Of a stretch of DNA of 64,000 nucleotides, positions 32,217-40,821 are shown in pieces. The translations under genes were made by a program, and so were the position numbers. Below the pieces are notes generated by a model. The model was not told the origin of the DNA. It was given only the letters and a program-made list of their open reading frames with translations, and ran no database searches. Each line of letters opens with the position of its first letter. Positions within the stretch are counted from its first letter, which is position 1. Source of the DNA: Catenuloplanes indicus (GTDB taxonomy: Bacteria; Actinomycetota; Actinomycetes; Mycobacteriales; Micromonosporaceae); assembly GCF_030813715.1 (NCBI RefSeq), contig NZ_JAUSUZ010000001.1, forward strand, positions 5,704,001 to 5,768,000. The letters are read 5' to 3'.

Positions 32217-33041
32217 ATGCTGCCTGAGATGCGGCACAGCACGAGCAAGACCCTTCGCCGGTACGGATGGCAGCGCGCGCTCCTCGTACCCCCGCTGCTG
32301 GTGGCTCTGTTCCTGAGTGCGTCCCCGGCCGCGGCCGGGCGGCACGACCTGGAGGTGGTCGGCGGCGAAGCGGCCCGCACCGGCCAGTTCCCGTGGGTGG
32401 TCCGGGTGTCCGCCGGATGCGCCGGCACGCTGATCGCGGCGCGCGTGGTGCTGACCGCCGCGCACTGTGCGGCCGGCCTGCCGGTCGACGGGATCGCGGT
32501 CACGGCCGACACGGTGGATCTGGACGCGAAGCGGTCCCGGGAGGCCCGGGTGGTCCGGATGATCGTCGCGTCCCGCTACCAGCAGGTGACCGAGGGGGAC
32601 GACTGGGCGCTGCTGCAGCTGGACCGCCGGCTGAACCTCCCGACGATCACGGTGAACGACGCGCCCGGGTACGACGCCGGCCGGTTCACCGTGATCGGCT
32701 GGGGCGCGACCGGCGAGGACCAGGCGCAGCAGCGCACCCTTCGGTACGCCGAGGTGCCGCTGGTCGCCGACCGTACCTGTGTGAGCGCGTACCGCGCGGC
32801 CGGCTACACGTACCGCCCGGACGAGATGCTCTGCGCCGGCTACGTCGCGGACGGCCGGCGCGACGCCTGCTACGGCGACTCCGGCGGGCCGCTGGTCCGG
32901 CGCGACGCCTACGGTGCCTGGCGGCAGATCGGCGTGGTGAGCTGGGGGATCGGCTGTGCGCGGCCGGGCCTGCCCGGTGTCTACACGCAGCTGTCGGCGC
33001 ACGCGCGCGAGCTGCGCGAGGCGCTGGCCCGGCTGCGTTGA
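32217..33041 (+). CDS. Secreted trypsin-like serine protease (S1)
   Basis: A protein of up to 274 residues with a signal peptide (ALLVPPLLVALFLSASPAAA) and a complete S1 chymotrypsin fold: N-terminal VVGGEAARTGQFPWVV, His83 in TAAHC, Asp129 in DDWALLQL and Ser222 in GDSGGPL (numbering from 32217). Six or so Cys residues fit the family's disulfides. The Asp in RRDACYGDSGGP suggests trypsin-like specificity for Arg/Lys. ATG 32217 and ATG 32229 are both possible; a TATGCT box at 32216-32221 would suit a leaderless start at 32229. No propeptide longer than a few residues is visible. Confidence 0.93.
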   Translation: MLPEMRHSTSKTLRRYGWQRALLVPPLLVALFLSASPAAAGRHDLEVVGGEAARTGQFPWVVRVSAGCAGTLIAARVVLTAAHCAAGLPVDGIAVTADTVDLDAKRSREARVVRMIVASRYQQVTEGDDWALLQLDRRLNLPTITVNDAPGYDAGRFTVIGWGATGEDQAQQRTLRYAEVPLVADRTCVSAYRAAGYTYRPDEMLCAGYVADGRRDACYGDSGGPLVRRDAYGAWRQIGVVSWGIGCARPGLPGVYTQLSAHARELREALARLR

Positions 33042-33108
33042 TGCGCAGGCGCTGTGACCTCGGCCGCCCGGCTGGCGAACCGTGCGACCGCCTGTAACCC
33101 TGTGATGT

Positions 33109-33741
33109 GTGAGCAACTACGCGGACCAGGAAGCCGCCGCCCGCTTCGGCACCGACGCGTTCTACGCCTCGATCGGCCGGGCGTTCGTCGCGATGTGTGC
33201 GGTCGTCCCGCTGCTCTTCGTCATCGAGGCGCTGGACGTGTTCCTGCGGCTCGGTCTGGACTACTCGCTGGGCATCCTGCCGTACCACGTGGAGGGCCTG
33301 GACGGCATCGTCTTCGCCCACTTCCTGCACGCGGACTGGGACCACCTCTACGGCAACAGCATCCCGCTGATCCTGCTCGGCACGTTCGTGCTGGCCGCGG
33401 GCGGTAAGCGGTTCATCTGGTCGACCGCGTTCATCATGGCGGTCTCCGGCGTCGGCGTCTGGTTCACCGGCAGCCCGGACACCGTGGTGGTCGGCGCCAG
33501 CGGCGTCATCTTCGGCTACCTCGGGCTGCTGTTCACCCGCGGCATCGTGGAGCGCAGCTGGTGGAACCTCGGCGTGGTGCTGCTGATCGGCCTGCTCTAC
33601 GGCTGGTCGCTGCTCGGCATCCTGCCCACCACCAGCACGGTCTCCTGGCAGGGGCACCTGTTCGGCCTGCTCGGCGGCGCGGTCGCGGCCATTCTGTTCC
33701 GCCGGCGCCGCGGCATGCCATCCGGCTACGACCTGGATTGA
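33109..33741 (+). CDS. Rhomboid-family intramembrane serine protease
   Basis: A 210-residue membrane protein with six predicted helices. The rhomboid signatures are HADWDHLYGNSIPLILLG (helix 2), VVVGASGVIFGYLG (catalytic Ser in GASG) and the helix-6 His in SWQGHLFGLLGGA. These proteases cut within membrane-spanning segments. The GTG at 33109 gives a short hydrophilic start. The gene stands 67 bp after the trypsin-like gene on the same strand. Its substrates are unknown. Confidence 0.93.
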   Translation: MSNYADQEAAARFGTDAFYASIGRAFVAMCAVVPLLFVIEALDVFLRLGLDYSLGILPYHVEGLDGIVFAHFLHADWDHLYGNSIPLILLGTFVLAAGGKRFIWSTAFIMAVSGVGVWFTGSPDTVVVGASGVIFGYLGLLFTRGIVERSWWNLGVVLLIGLLYGWSLLGILPTTSTVSWQGHLFGLLGGAVAAILFRRRRGMPSGYDLD

Positions 33742-33756
33742 ACTCACCCCTCAATT

Positions 33757-33808
33757 GTTCTAGAACTGTTGCGGAAGATGTGACACACTTCCGCAAGAGT
33801 TCTATAAC
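33757..33808. promoter_or_regulatory. Nested palindromes upstream of trpB: candidate operator and/or terminator
   Basis: GTTCTAGAAC (33757-33766) and GTTCTATAAC (33799-33808) are near-identical 10-bp palindromes flanking an inverted repeat, TTGCGGAAG (33769-33777) and CTTCCGCAA (33788-33796). Each outer copy extends as GTTCTAKAACTGT. The block lies 15 bp before trpB. The outer copies look like a two-site operator; the inner hairpin might end the rhomboid transcript. The GntR gene downstream of trpA is a candidate regulator. Confidence 0.6.
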
Positions 33809-33822
33809 TGTGGGGGTGTGGC

Positions 33823-34956
33823 ATGGGCGTGATGAGCGAGCCCGCCGAGCGCGGGCGGTTCGGTGAGTTCGGCGGCCGGTTCGTGCCGGAGAGCCTGATC
33901 CCGGCGTGTCAGGAGGTGGAGGCCGCGTTCCGGGACGCGTGGGCCGACGACGGCTTCCGCAAGGACCTGGACGAGCTGCTCGCCGTGTACGCCGGGCGGC
34001 CGACCCCGGTCACGCCGGCCCGCCGACTCTCCGCGGAGCTGGGGCTGACGCTGCTGCTCAAGCGCGAGGACCTGGCGCACACCGGAAGCCACAAGATCAA
34101 CAATGTGCTCGGGCAGGCGCTGCTCGCCCGCCGGATGGGGAAGCGGCGGCTGCTCGCCGAGACCGGCGCCGGTCAGCACGGCGTGGCCGCGGCCACCGCG
34201 GCCGCGCTGCTCGGGCTGGAGTGCGTGGTCTTCATGGGCGAGCGCGACATCGAGCGGCAGGCGCCGAACGTACACCGGATGCGCATGCTCGGCGCCACGG
34301 TCGTGCCGGTGGGCAGCGGCAGCCGCACGCTCAAGGACGCCACGAACGAGGCCATGCGCCGGTGGGTGGCGGACACCGCGGAGGCCTACTACTGCATCGG
34401 CTCGGTGATGGGCCCGCACCCGTACCCGTGGATGGTCCGGGAGTTTCAGCGGGTGATCGGCGAGGAGGCGCGCACCCAGGTCGAGCGGGTGCCGGACGTG
34501 GTGGTCGCGTGCGTCGGCGGCGGGTCGAACGCGGCCGGCACGTTCGCCGGTTTCGCGGACACGAGCGCGCGGCTGGTCGGCGTGGAGGCGGCCGGCGGCG
34601 CGGCGATGACCGGTGGCTCCCCGGGCGTGCTGCACGGGCACCGGTCGATGGTCCTGCAGGACGCGCACGGGCAGATCGCGGAGGCGTCGTCGGTCGCGGC
34701 CGGGCTGGACTACCCGGGCGTCGGGCCGGAGCACGCGCACCTGGGCGCGATCGGCCGGGCGACCTACGCGACGGCCGGCGACGACGAGGTGATCGAGGCC
34801 GTGCACCGGCTGGCCCGGACCGAGGGGATCATCCCGGCGCTGGAGTCGGCGCACGCGCTCGCCTGGATCGTCCGCAGCGCCGGGGACCTGGCCGGGCTCA
34901 CCGTCCTGATGACGCTCTCCGGCCGGGGCGACAAGGACATGGAGATGTTCCAGTGA
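33823..34956 (+). CDS. trpB: Tryptophan synthase beta chain
   Basis: A 377-residue PLP enzyme. FGEFGGRFVPESL opens the chain, the PLP lysine is Lys91 in AHTGSHKINN, and the phosphate loop is GGGSNAAG; GQHGVAAA and the GLDYPGVGPEH segment are classic TrpB. It condenses indole and serine to tryptophan. The stop overlaps the trpA start (GTGA). No trpE, trpC or trpD is nearby, so this is an orphan trpBA pair; whether it is the only one in the genome is unknown. An ATG at 33832 is an alternative start. Confidence 0.95.
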   Translation: MGVMSEPAERGRFGEFGGRFVPESLIPACQEVEAAFRDAWADDGFRKDLDELLAVYAGRPTPVTPARRLSAELGLTLLLKREDLAHTGSHKINNVLGQALLARRMGKRRLLAETGAGQHGVAAATAAALLGLECVVFMGERDIERQAPNVHRMRMLGATVVPVGSGSRTLKDATNEAMRRWVADTAEAYYCIGSVMGPHPYPWMVREFQRVIGEEARTQVERVPDVVVACVGGGSNAAGTFAGFADTSARLVGVEAAGGAAMTGGSPGVLHGHRSMVLQDAHGQIAEASSVAAGLDYPGVGPEHAHLGAIGRATYATAGDDEVIEAVHRLARTEGIIPALESAHALAWIVRSAGDLAGLTVLMTLSGRGDKDMEMFQ

Positions 34957-35723
34957 TCTTCGCCGACAACACCACCAAGAAGCTCGTGCCGTACGCGACC
35001 GGCGGCATCACCCGCGACTGGGCCGACTGCCTGCGCGCCTATCAGGACCACGGTGCGGACGCGATCGAGATCGGCCTGCCGTTCTCCGACCCGATGCTGG
35101 ACGGGCCGACCATTCAGGAGGCGTCGGACCGCGCGCTGGCCCGGGGCGCCACGCTCGACCGGATCCTCGCGGACCTGGCCGGGTTCCGGGCCGAGGTGCC
35201 GCTGATCGTGATGACCTACGCGAACCTGGCGATCCGGCCCGGGTTCGCCGCCCGGCTCGCCGAGGCCGGCATCTCCGGCCTGATCGTGCCGGACGCGCCG
35301 CTGGACGAGGTGGCGCCGATCCGGGACGCGGCGAACGCGGCCGGGCTCGACCTGATCCCGCTGGTCGCGCCGTCCACCCGGCCGGACCGGCTGCGCGACA
35401 TCGCGGCCGGTGCGCAGGGGTTCGTCTACGCGGTCTCGGTGCTGGGCACGACCGGCGAACGGGACCGGCTCGACGCGGCGGCCGGGCCGCTGGCCACGGC
35501 CGTGCGGGCGCTGACCGAGCTGCCGGTGCTGATCGGGTTCGGCGTCTCCACGCCGGAGCACGCGGCCGCGGCGGTCACGCACGCGGACGGGGTGGTGGTG
35601 GCGTCCGCGCTGATGCGCCGCCTGCTGGACGGCGCGTCCCCGGCCGAGCTGGGCACGATGACCGGCCGCTTCCGGGAGGCGATGGGGTCCGGGAACGGCG
35701 TGCGCGTCCGGGAACCGGTGTAG
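34953..35723 (+). CDS. trpA: Tryptophan synthase alpha chain
   Basis: A 256-residue TIM-barrel protein. The catalytic Glu lies in AIEIGLPFSDP and the catalytic Asp in MLDGPTIQ; IPLVAPSTRPDR and YAVSVLGTTGER are the phosphate-binding regions. It cleaves indole-glycerol phosphate to indole for TrpB. The GTG at 34953 overlaps the trpB stop, giving translational coupling. Compared with common TrpA proteins the N-terminus is short (VIFADNTTKKLVPYATGG), which omits most of the usual helix 0. Confidence 0.93.
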   Translation: MIFADNTTKKLVPYATGGITRDWADCLRAYQDHGADAIEIGLPFSDPMLDGPTIQEASDRALARGATLDRILADLAGFRAEVPLIVMTYANLAIRPGFAARLAEAGISGLIVPDAPLDEVAPIRDAANAAGLDLIPLVAPSTRPDRLRDIAAGAQGFVYAVSVLGTTGERDRLDAAAGPLATAVRALTELPVLIGFGVSTPEHAAAAVTHADGVVVASALMRRLLDGASPAELGTMTGRFREAMGSGNGVRVREPV

Positions 35724-35751
35724 GCGTGCCGGTTCGTCCCGGCCACCGCGG

Positions 35752-35802
35752 AACCGGTGCCCGCGGGAGCACGCTGACCGGACCACGCCGGAAGTGGGAA
35801 GA
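35752..35802 (+). repeat. Dispersed intergenic repeat family 2, copy
   Basis: Starts ACCGGTGCCCGCGGGAGC at 35753, then a spacer and GACCACGCCGGAAGTGGG. It lies between trpA and the GntR gene. Same layout as the copies at 26325, 42653 and 52445. Confidence 0.75.
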
Positions 35803-35855
35803 GCAGGCATGTGACCTTGGTCTTGGCCTCCGCCGGAGGCGCTAGTGTCTGGCGG

Positions 35856-36605
35856 GTGGAGACGCGGGAGCGGCGGGAGCCGAAGTATCTGACGATCGCG
35901 GCCGACCTGACCGCGAGGATCCGGGCCGGGGAGTACGCGCCCGGCTCCGCGCTCCCGCCGCAGCGGGAGCTGAGCGCGGCGTACGGCGTCACGCTCGCCA
36001 CGCTGCGCGCCGCGCTGGCCCGGCTGGAGTCGGACGGGCTGCTCAGTCAGCAGGCCGGGCGCGGCACGTTCGTGGCCGAGCCGGCCGCGGCGTACCAGCT
36101 GGACTCGCTGCGCAGCCTCGCGGACGACCTGCGCGAGCAGGGCCACGTGGTCGGCACCGACCTGATCGGCATCGCCGCGCGCAAGGCACCGGCCTGGGCC
36201 ACGGACGCGCTCGGGCTGCCGGCCGGCGAGCGGATCACCCGGGTCGAGCGGGTCCGGCTGATCGCCGGCCGGCCCGCGCTGCACCAGGTGTCCTGGGTCC
36301 GGGCGCCGTACGGTGCCGCGCTGCTCGGCGTCGACTTCGCCCGGACCTCGCTCTACCACGCGCTGGCCGAACAGGGCGTGGTCGTGCACCGGGCCCGGGA
36401 GCGGCTGCGCCCGGCGCTGCTGGACGCGCCGGTCGCCACGCTGCTGCGCCAGCCGGCCGGCACGCCGGTGTTCCTCAGCGACCGGGTCACGTTCGGCCTG
36501 GACGACGTGCCGGTGGTGATGGACCGGGCGACGATCCTCGGCACGGTCATGGAGATCCGCGCGGAGCGCGCCGCCTCCGGTCTGTCGCTGCGCTGGCACG
36601 CCTGA
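35856..36605 (+). CDS. GntR-family transcriptional regulator, HutC subfamily
   Basis: A 249-residue regulator. The winged-helix domain (about residues 8-75) shows IAADLTARIRAGEYAPGSALPPQRELSAAYGV and ATLRAALARLESDGLLSQQAGRGTFV. The UTRA ligand-binding domain (about 90-245) follows, with the usual ERVRLIAGRPALHQVSWV and DRATILG end. Such proteins bind small acids or sugars. It starts with the GTG at 35856 and ends at a bidirectional terminator. Proximity to trpBA and to the GTTCTA palindromes suggests, without proof, that it controls them. Confidence 0.9.
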   Translation: METRERREPKYLTIAADLTARIRAGEYAPGSALPPQRELSAAYGVTLATLRAALARLESDGLLSQQAGRGTFVAEPAAAYQLDSLRSLADDLREQGHVVGTDLIGIAARKAPAWATDALGLPAGERITRVERVRLIAGRPALHQVSWVRAPYGAALLGVDFARTSLYHALAEQGVVVHRARERLRPALLDAPVATLLRQPAGTPVFLSDRVTFGLDDVPVVMDRATILGTVMEIRAERAASGLSLRWHA

Positions 36606-36606
36606 G

Positions 36607-36645
36607 CGGGTTCCGCCGGCCGCGCGGAGCGGCGAGCGGAACCCG
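36607..36645. terminator. Bidirectional terminator between the GntR gene and glpX
   Basis: CGGGTTCCGC (36607-36616) pairs perfectly with GCGGAACCCG (36636-36645) between two convergent genes. Confidence 0.75.
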
Positions 36646-36650
36646 GTACG

Positions 36651-37670
36651 TCAGTCGGCCAGCGGGATCTGGCCGTTGAAGTCGACCGAGGAGTAGTGGG
36701 CCAGCTTCTCCAGCCGGTGGAACGAGTCGATGGTCCGGATCGTGCCGCTCTTCGACCGCATCACGATCGACTGGGTGTACGCGCCACCCGACCGGTAGCG
36801 CACGCCCTTGAGCAGGTCACCGCTGGTCACGCCGGTCGCGACGAAGAAACAGTTGTCGCCGGTGACCAGGTCGTCCGTGGTCAGCACCCGGTCCAGGTCG
36901 TGGCCGGCGGCCAGCGCCTTCTCCCGCTCGGCCCGATCCTGCGGCCACAGCTTCGCCTGGATCTCGCCGCCCATGCACTTCAGCGCGCAGGCCGCGACGA
37001 TGCCCTCCGGTGTACCGCCGATTCCCATCAGTACGTCGACCTCGGCGTTCTCCCGGGCGGCGGCGATCGCACCGGCGATGTCGCCGTCCGAGATGAACCG
37101 GATCCGGGCGCCCGCGTCGCGGACCTCCTTGATCAGGTTCGCGTGCCGCGGCCGGTCCAGGATGCAGACCGTCACGTCCGAGACGCCGCCGCCCTTGACC
37201 TTCGCGATCCGGCGCAGGTTCTCCTGCACGCCGGCCTCGATGTCGATCACCGCGGCGTACTCCGGGCCGACCGCCAGCTTCTCCATGTAGAAGACCGCGC
37301 TCGGGTCGAACATCGCGCCGCGCTGTGCGGCGGCCAGCACCGCGATCGAGCCGGGCATGCCCTTCGCCATCAGCGTGGTGCCGTCGATCGGGTCGACCGC
37401 GACGTCCACCTCCGGCCCGGACTGGTCGCCCACGACCTCGCCGTTGTAGAGCATCGGGGCGTTGTCCTTCTCGCCCTCGCCGATCACCACCACTCCGCGC
37501 ATCGAGATGGAGTTGATCAGCTTGCGCATGGCGTCGACGGCCGCGCCGTCCCCGCCCTCCTTGTCGCCCTTGCCGACCCATCGGCCGGCGGCCATGGCGG
37601 CGGCCTCGGTCACCCGGACCAGTTCGAGCGCCAGGTTGCGGTCGAGATCCTGCGGAATGTTGGCGGTCAT
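36651..37670 (-). CDS. glpX: Class II fructose-1,6-bisphosphatase
   Basis: A 339-residue GlpX. Metal-site motifs are [15 protein letters not shown] and [39 protein letters not shown] is the signature near the substrate site. It removes the 1-phosphate of fructose-1,6-bisphosphate in gluconeogenesis and complements pckG at 23588. The ATG at 37670 has a near-perfect GAGGAGG. It is divergent from the DUF4245 gene, an arrangement common in actinobacteria. Confidence 0.96.
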   Translation of the reverse strand: MTANIPQDLDRNLALELVRVTEAAAMAAGRWVGKGDKEGGDGAAVDAMRKLINSISMRGVVVIGEGEKDNAPMLYNGEVVGDQSGPEVDVAVDPIDGTTLMAKGMPGSIAVLAAAQRGAMFDPSAVFYMEKLAVGPEYAAVIDIEAGVQENLRRIAKVKGGGVSDVTVCILDRPRHANLIKEVRDAGARIRFISDGDIAGAIAAARENAEVDVLMGIGGTPEGIVAACALKCMGGEIQAKLWPQDRAEREKALAAGHDLDRVLTTDDLVTGDNCFFVATGVTSGDLLKGVRYRSGGAYTQSIVMRSKSGTIRTIDSFHRLEKLAHYSSVDFNGQIPLAD

Positions 37671-37846
37671 GCGGCCTCCTCGCTACGTTGCGGAGTCGGT
37701 CGATCGCCTTACGCTGTGCGTTGGGGCGTCTTCACCCGATCCTGGCACGTATGTTCCCCGCAGGGACAGAGGCGCCGGCAGTGGTCTCGGTCGCGCCCGG
37801 GTGTGCCGGATGACGGCACCCCACCCGGATCCGTCAGGATGGTGAC

Positions 37847-38419
37847 GTGGACGCGGACCAGAACAGCTCCCCGGCGGTGCCGGCCCCGGCGGCCCCGGCG
37901 GCCCCCGTGGCCCGGCGTGAGCGCAACTGGAAGGACATGGTCCTGTCGCTGGCGGTCATCATGGTGCCGCTCGCGCTGATGGTCGCGTACTACCAGTTCT
38001 TCCTGGACGGCGCGGACCCGATCGTGCGGGACGTCACGCCGGCCGTCGAATCCGCACGCGCGTCCGGCGCGTTCCCGGTCCTGGCGCCGACCGGGCTGCG
38101 CGCGGAGTGGAGCGCGACCACCTCCAGCTTCGGCACGGTCGAGGGCGGAAAATCACTGCGCATCGGGTACGTCAGCCCGTCCGGCGGTGCGGCCCTGCTG
38201 GTCGAGAGCTCGGTCCCGGCCGAGACGCTGCTCCCCGCGGAACTCACCACCAGCGCCCGTCCCGGCGAGCCGGTGACCATCGACGGGCAGCAGTGGCAGT
38301 CCTACTCGGCGCGCGCGGCCGAGACCGCGCTGGTGCTGCTCACCCCGGATCGCACCATTGTGATCGTCGGCACAGCCGAGCCCGCCGAGCTGCGCGAACT
38401 GGCTGACAGCCTGGCCTGA
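37847..38419 (+). CDS. DUF4245 membrane-anchored protein
   Basis: A 190-residue protein: a Pro/Ala-rich cytoplasmic start, RRERNWKDMVLSLAVIMVPLALMVAYYQF (one transmembrane helix at about 28-46) and an external domain of about 140 residues with TGLRAEWSATTSSFGTVEGGKSLRIGYVSPSGGAALLVES. This matches the DUF4245 family, which is conserved beside glpX in actinobacteria. Its function is unknown. The GTG at 37847 is chosen from length and the charge before the helix. Confidence 0.88.
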   Translation: MDADQNSSPAVPAPAAPAAPVARRERNWKDMVLSLAVIMVPLALMVAYYQFFLDGADPIVRDVTPAVESARASGAFPVLAPTGLRAEWSATTSSFGTVEGGKSLRIGYVSPSGGAALLVESSVPAETLLPAELTTSARPGEPVTIDGQQWQSYSARAAETALVLLTPDRTIVIVGTAEPAELRELADSLA

Positions 38420-38517
38420 CCGCCGCGTACCCCGGCAAAAATCCCGAAAATCTGTCACACCCCGTCGGTACGGTGCTCCCAGCTTTCTTCCAGCACTCTC
38501 TGATGGAGAAGTCCATA

Positions 38518-39336
38518 GTGAAGATTTCACGGGGTTCCCTGGCCGGTGTCGCCGTCATCGCGATCGCTCTCGGCGGCTGCGGCGCGGAGCCGGGCGCCGA
38601 TCCGGCCGCCGCGCCGGCCTCGGCCACCGCCCCGGCCGTTCCGGCCGACCCCAAGGCCGCGCTCGCCGCGTCCGTCAACGCGATCAACATCGACACGCAT
38701 TACGCGTTCACCGCCGACTCCGCGGGCATGAAGACGTCCGGCGTCGTGCACGGGCCCAGCCGGTCCATGGCGCTCACCTCGACGATGACCGAGGAGCCGG
38801 GCTTCAAGCTGGAGCTCTACTACACCGAGCCGCACGCCACGTACCTGCGTACCGATGTCTTCGCCGTGCTCGCCGCGGCGTTCGGCGGCGGCACCGACAA
38901 GCTCACGCCGCTCGGCCTGGACGGCAAGAAGTGGCTGATGTTCGACCCGGCCAAGGCGCCGGAGTTCACCGGCATCTCGTTCGCGGACACCGACCTGGCC
39001 GACGTCGCCGAGCCGCTCGGCAAGGGCCTGGTCTCCGCCGAGCAGACCGGTCCCGGGCAGTACAAGGGCGTGGCCAACCTCTACGACCACACGCCGGGTG
39101 AGTACGTGCTGACCCAGGAGGGCTCCACGCCGGACGACAAGCTCAAGGCCGTGCCGTTCACCGCGACGCTCGACGACCAGGGCCGGCTCACCTCCCTCGT
39201 CTACGACCTGGCCGGCACGCCGCTCACCATCACCATCTCCGAGTACGGTGCGGCCGCCGCACCGGCCAAGCCGGCCGGCACCGACGTGGTCGAGGCCACC
39301 GACGAGACGTACGCGCAGCTCAACAGCGAGTCCTGA
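38518..39336 (+). CDS. Lipoprotein A of a tandem pair (LppX/LprG-like)
   Basis: A 272-residue lipoprotein. The signal VKISRGSLAGVAVIAIALGGCG ends in a lipobox (LGGC, Cys at about 21). The mature part has an Ala/Pro linker and a domain resembling the LprA/F/G fold, a lipid-carrying half-barrel (DPKAALAASVNAI, LDGKKWLMFDP, DYLAGTPLTI-like end). GGAGAAG precedes the GTG at 38518. A paralogue follows after 13 bp. The ligand is unknown; the family assignment rests on pattern, not on a strict motif. Confidence 0.82.
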   Translation: MKISRGSLAGVAVIAIALGGCGAEPGADPAAAPASATAPAVPADPKAALAASVNAINIDTHYAFTADSAGMKTSGVVHGPSRSMALTSTMTEEPGFKLELYYTEPHATYLRTDVFAVLAAAFGGGTDKLTPLGLDGKKWLMFDPAKAPEFTGISFADTDLADVAEPLGKGLVSAEQTGPGQYKGVANLYDHTPGEYVLTQEGSTPDDKLKAVPFTATLDDQGRLTSLVYDLAGTPLTITISEYGAAAAPAKPAGTDVVEATDETYAQLNSES

Positions 39337-39349
39337 GGTGGATGCAGAC

Positions 39350-40168
39350 ATGCGTCAGTCAATCACCGCGGTCACCGCGGCCATTACGCTGTCGGCCCTG
39401 CTGGCCGGCTGCGCCAACCTTCCCGCCGGGGGCGCCGCCGCACCGGCCCCCGCGGTCTCCTCCGCGCCCGCACCAGACCCGAAGGCCGCGCTCGCCTCCT
39501 CGTTCGCCGCGATGAGCGAGGGCCGGTACGCCTACGACATCTCCTACGACCCCGGCATGGGCGGCACGGTGCTGGTCGACAACGAGACCGGCTCCGTGCA
39601 CGCCACCGTCACCGTCGCCGGTGACGCGGACGAGTCGATGACGTTCGAGTACCACATCACGCCCGAGTTCCTGTTCATGAAGATGGACATGCGCCAGCTC
39701 CTCGGCGACCTGGGCGGCGCCGGCCGGATCCCGGAGGGCCTCGACGGGCAGAAGTGGCTACGGATCGACCCGGACCAGGCCGGCGGCCTGACCGAGGCGA
39801 TGGACCAGATCGCGCTGGACCCGGCCTACGTCGAGCGCAGCATCCGGACGATCCAGCAGAACACCCCGCACACGTTCACCGGCACGATGGACCTGACCGC
39901 GCTCAGCCCGAGCAAGTTCGGCACCCTCGACCAGGACCCGGACACGAAGATCTTCGAGGACGCCGCGAAGAACGTGCCGTTCCGCGCCGAGACCGACATG
40001 GACAACCGCATCTCGGTGTTCCGGGCGGACGTCAAGGTCGGCGCCGAGCGGATGACCATGACGATGACCTTCCGCGACTGGAACCGGATCGGCTTCCCGC
40101 CGGTCCCCGGCCCCGGCACGTACGTCGACCCGCCGGCCGGCTTCTCCGGCCAGGACATCACCACCTGA
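39350..40168 (+). CDS. Lipoprotein B of a tandem pair (LppX/LprG-like)
   Basis: A 272-residue lipoprotein with a signal MRQSITAVTAAITLSALLAG and lipobox Cys at about 21 (LAGC). The mature part again starts with an Ala/Pro linker and DPKAALASSFAAM, and shares LDGQKWLRIDPDQA with lipoprotein A, so the two are diverged duplicates. The ATG at 39350 has GAGGTGGA upstream. It ends before a long perfect palindrome, probably a terminator. Function unknown; envelope lipid handling is inferred. Confidence 0.82.
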   Translation: MRQSITAVTAAITLSALLAGCANLPAGGAAAPAPAVSSAPAPDPKAALASSFAAMSEGRYAYDISYDPGMGGTVLVDNETGSVHATVTVAGDADESMTFEYHITPEFLFMKMDMRQLLGDLGGAGRIPEGLDGQKWLRIDPDQAGGLTEAMDQIALDPAYVERSIRTIQQNTPHTFTGTMDLTALSPSKFGTLDQDPDTKIFEDAAKNVPFRAETDMDNRISVFRADVKVGAERMTMTMTFRDWNRIGFPPVPGPGTYVDPPAGFSGQDITT

Positions 40169-40177
40169 CCCACTCCG

Positions 40178-40203
40178 GTGCGGGCGGCCGCGGCCGCCCG
40201 CAC
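40178..40203 (+). terminator. Perfect 26-bp palindrome, probable terminator
   Basis: GTGCGGGCGGCCG followed directly by its reverse complement, 9 bp after the lipoprotein B stop. No loop and no T-run, so a cruciform or other role is possible. Confidence 0.55.
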
Positions 40204-40215
40204 CGCGGGGAAGTC

Positions 40216-40434
40216 CATGCGCGGCACCACCTCAGCCGCCCCCGTCCGGGCCGCGGCTCTCGCCGTCACGCTGACCGGACGCACCGCCGATGACCCGCGC
40301 TCCGTCGCCGCGGACGTGACGGTCACCGGCACGACGACGGTAGCCACGGCACGCTGCCGCCGGTCACCGCCGCGGGCGCCTATGCGGACGCGCCGGAGTT
40401 CCGCTACGCGCTGGACCTCTCCGGCACCCGCTGA
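40216..40434 (+). pseudogene. Possible remnant of a third small secreted or lipoprotein gene
   Basis: From ATG 40216 the frame reads MRGTTSAAPVRAAALAVTLTG and continues to about TVTGTTTVATA; then a different frame gives GTLPPVTAAGAYADAPEFRY and ends LSGTR with a TGA near 40434. Both halves have codon-like third-position G/C, which suggests one gene broken by a frame change. No homologue was recognised; it may be chance. Confidence 0.3.
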
Positions 40435-40560
40435 CGGCCGGCCGCCACCACCGGCCGTCGGTTCGCCTCCGCCACCGGTTCGTCTCCGCCCCCGGTTCGT
40501 CTCCGCCCCCGCGTGAAGGGGCCGCCTCCGGCGGCGGTTGCCGGTGGGCGGCAGCGGCTC

Positions 40561-40600
40561 GCCGTCGTGCGGTGGCAGTTCGCCTCCGCCGCACGACGGC
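40561..40600. terminator. Hairpin terminator after xseB
   Basis: GCCGTCGTGCGG (40561-40572) pairs perfectly with CCGCACGACGGC (40589-40600), beginning 5 bp past the xseB stop (minus strand). Confidence 0.75.
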
Positions 40601-40605
40601 GACGC

Positions 40606-40821
40606 TCACTGCGTGCGGGCCTCGCGGGCCGCGTCGAGTTTGGCGCGGGCGCCGTCGAGCCAGCGCTGGCAGAGCGCGGCCAGTTCCTCGCCGCGTTCCC
40701 AGAGCGCCAGGGATTCCTCCAGGGAAGTGCCGCCGGCCTCCAGCCGTTCGACGACACGGCCCAGTTCCTCGCGCGCCTGCTCGTAGCTCATCTTCGGCGG
40801 CGTCTTCTGCTCGGTCGTCAT
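40606..40821 (-). CDS. xseB: Exodeoxyribonuclease VII small subunit
   Basis: A 71-residue helical protein, [36 protein letters not shown], which is the XseB signature. It binds several copies per XseA subunit and keeps the single-strand DNA exonuclease soluble and active. The ATG overlaps the xseA stop by 4 bp, so the two are translationally coupled. A hairpin terminator follows. Confidence 0.95.
   Translation of the reverse strand: MTTEQKTPPKMSYEQAREELGRVVERLEAGGTSLEESLALWERGEELAALCQRWLDGARAKLDAAREARTQ

Larger units (their letters stand above)
40169..40605. other. 437-bp gap with terminators, a possible gene relic and short repeats
   Basis: It holds a 26-bp palindrome at 40178, a possible broken lipoprotein fragment (40216-40434), a stretch of GTTCGTCTCCGCC-type direct repeats at 40462-40510 and the hairpin after xseB. 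Nothing else is recognisable. Confidence 0.6.

Noticed and set aside
32217-33108. Trypsin-like protease and rhomboid as a dedicated cascade
   Set aside because: They are adjacent, but nothing in the sequence links their activities; the gap and separate starts make this only a guess.
40178-40516. A 112-codon frame starting inside the palindrome
   Set aside because: It begins in the hairpin, lacks a ribosome site and runs into simple repeats; only the possible relic inside it (40216-40434) was kept, at low confidence.
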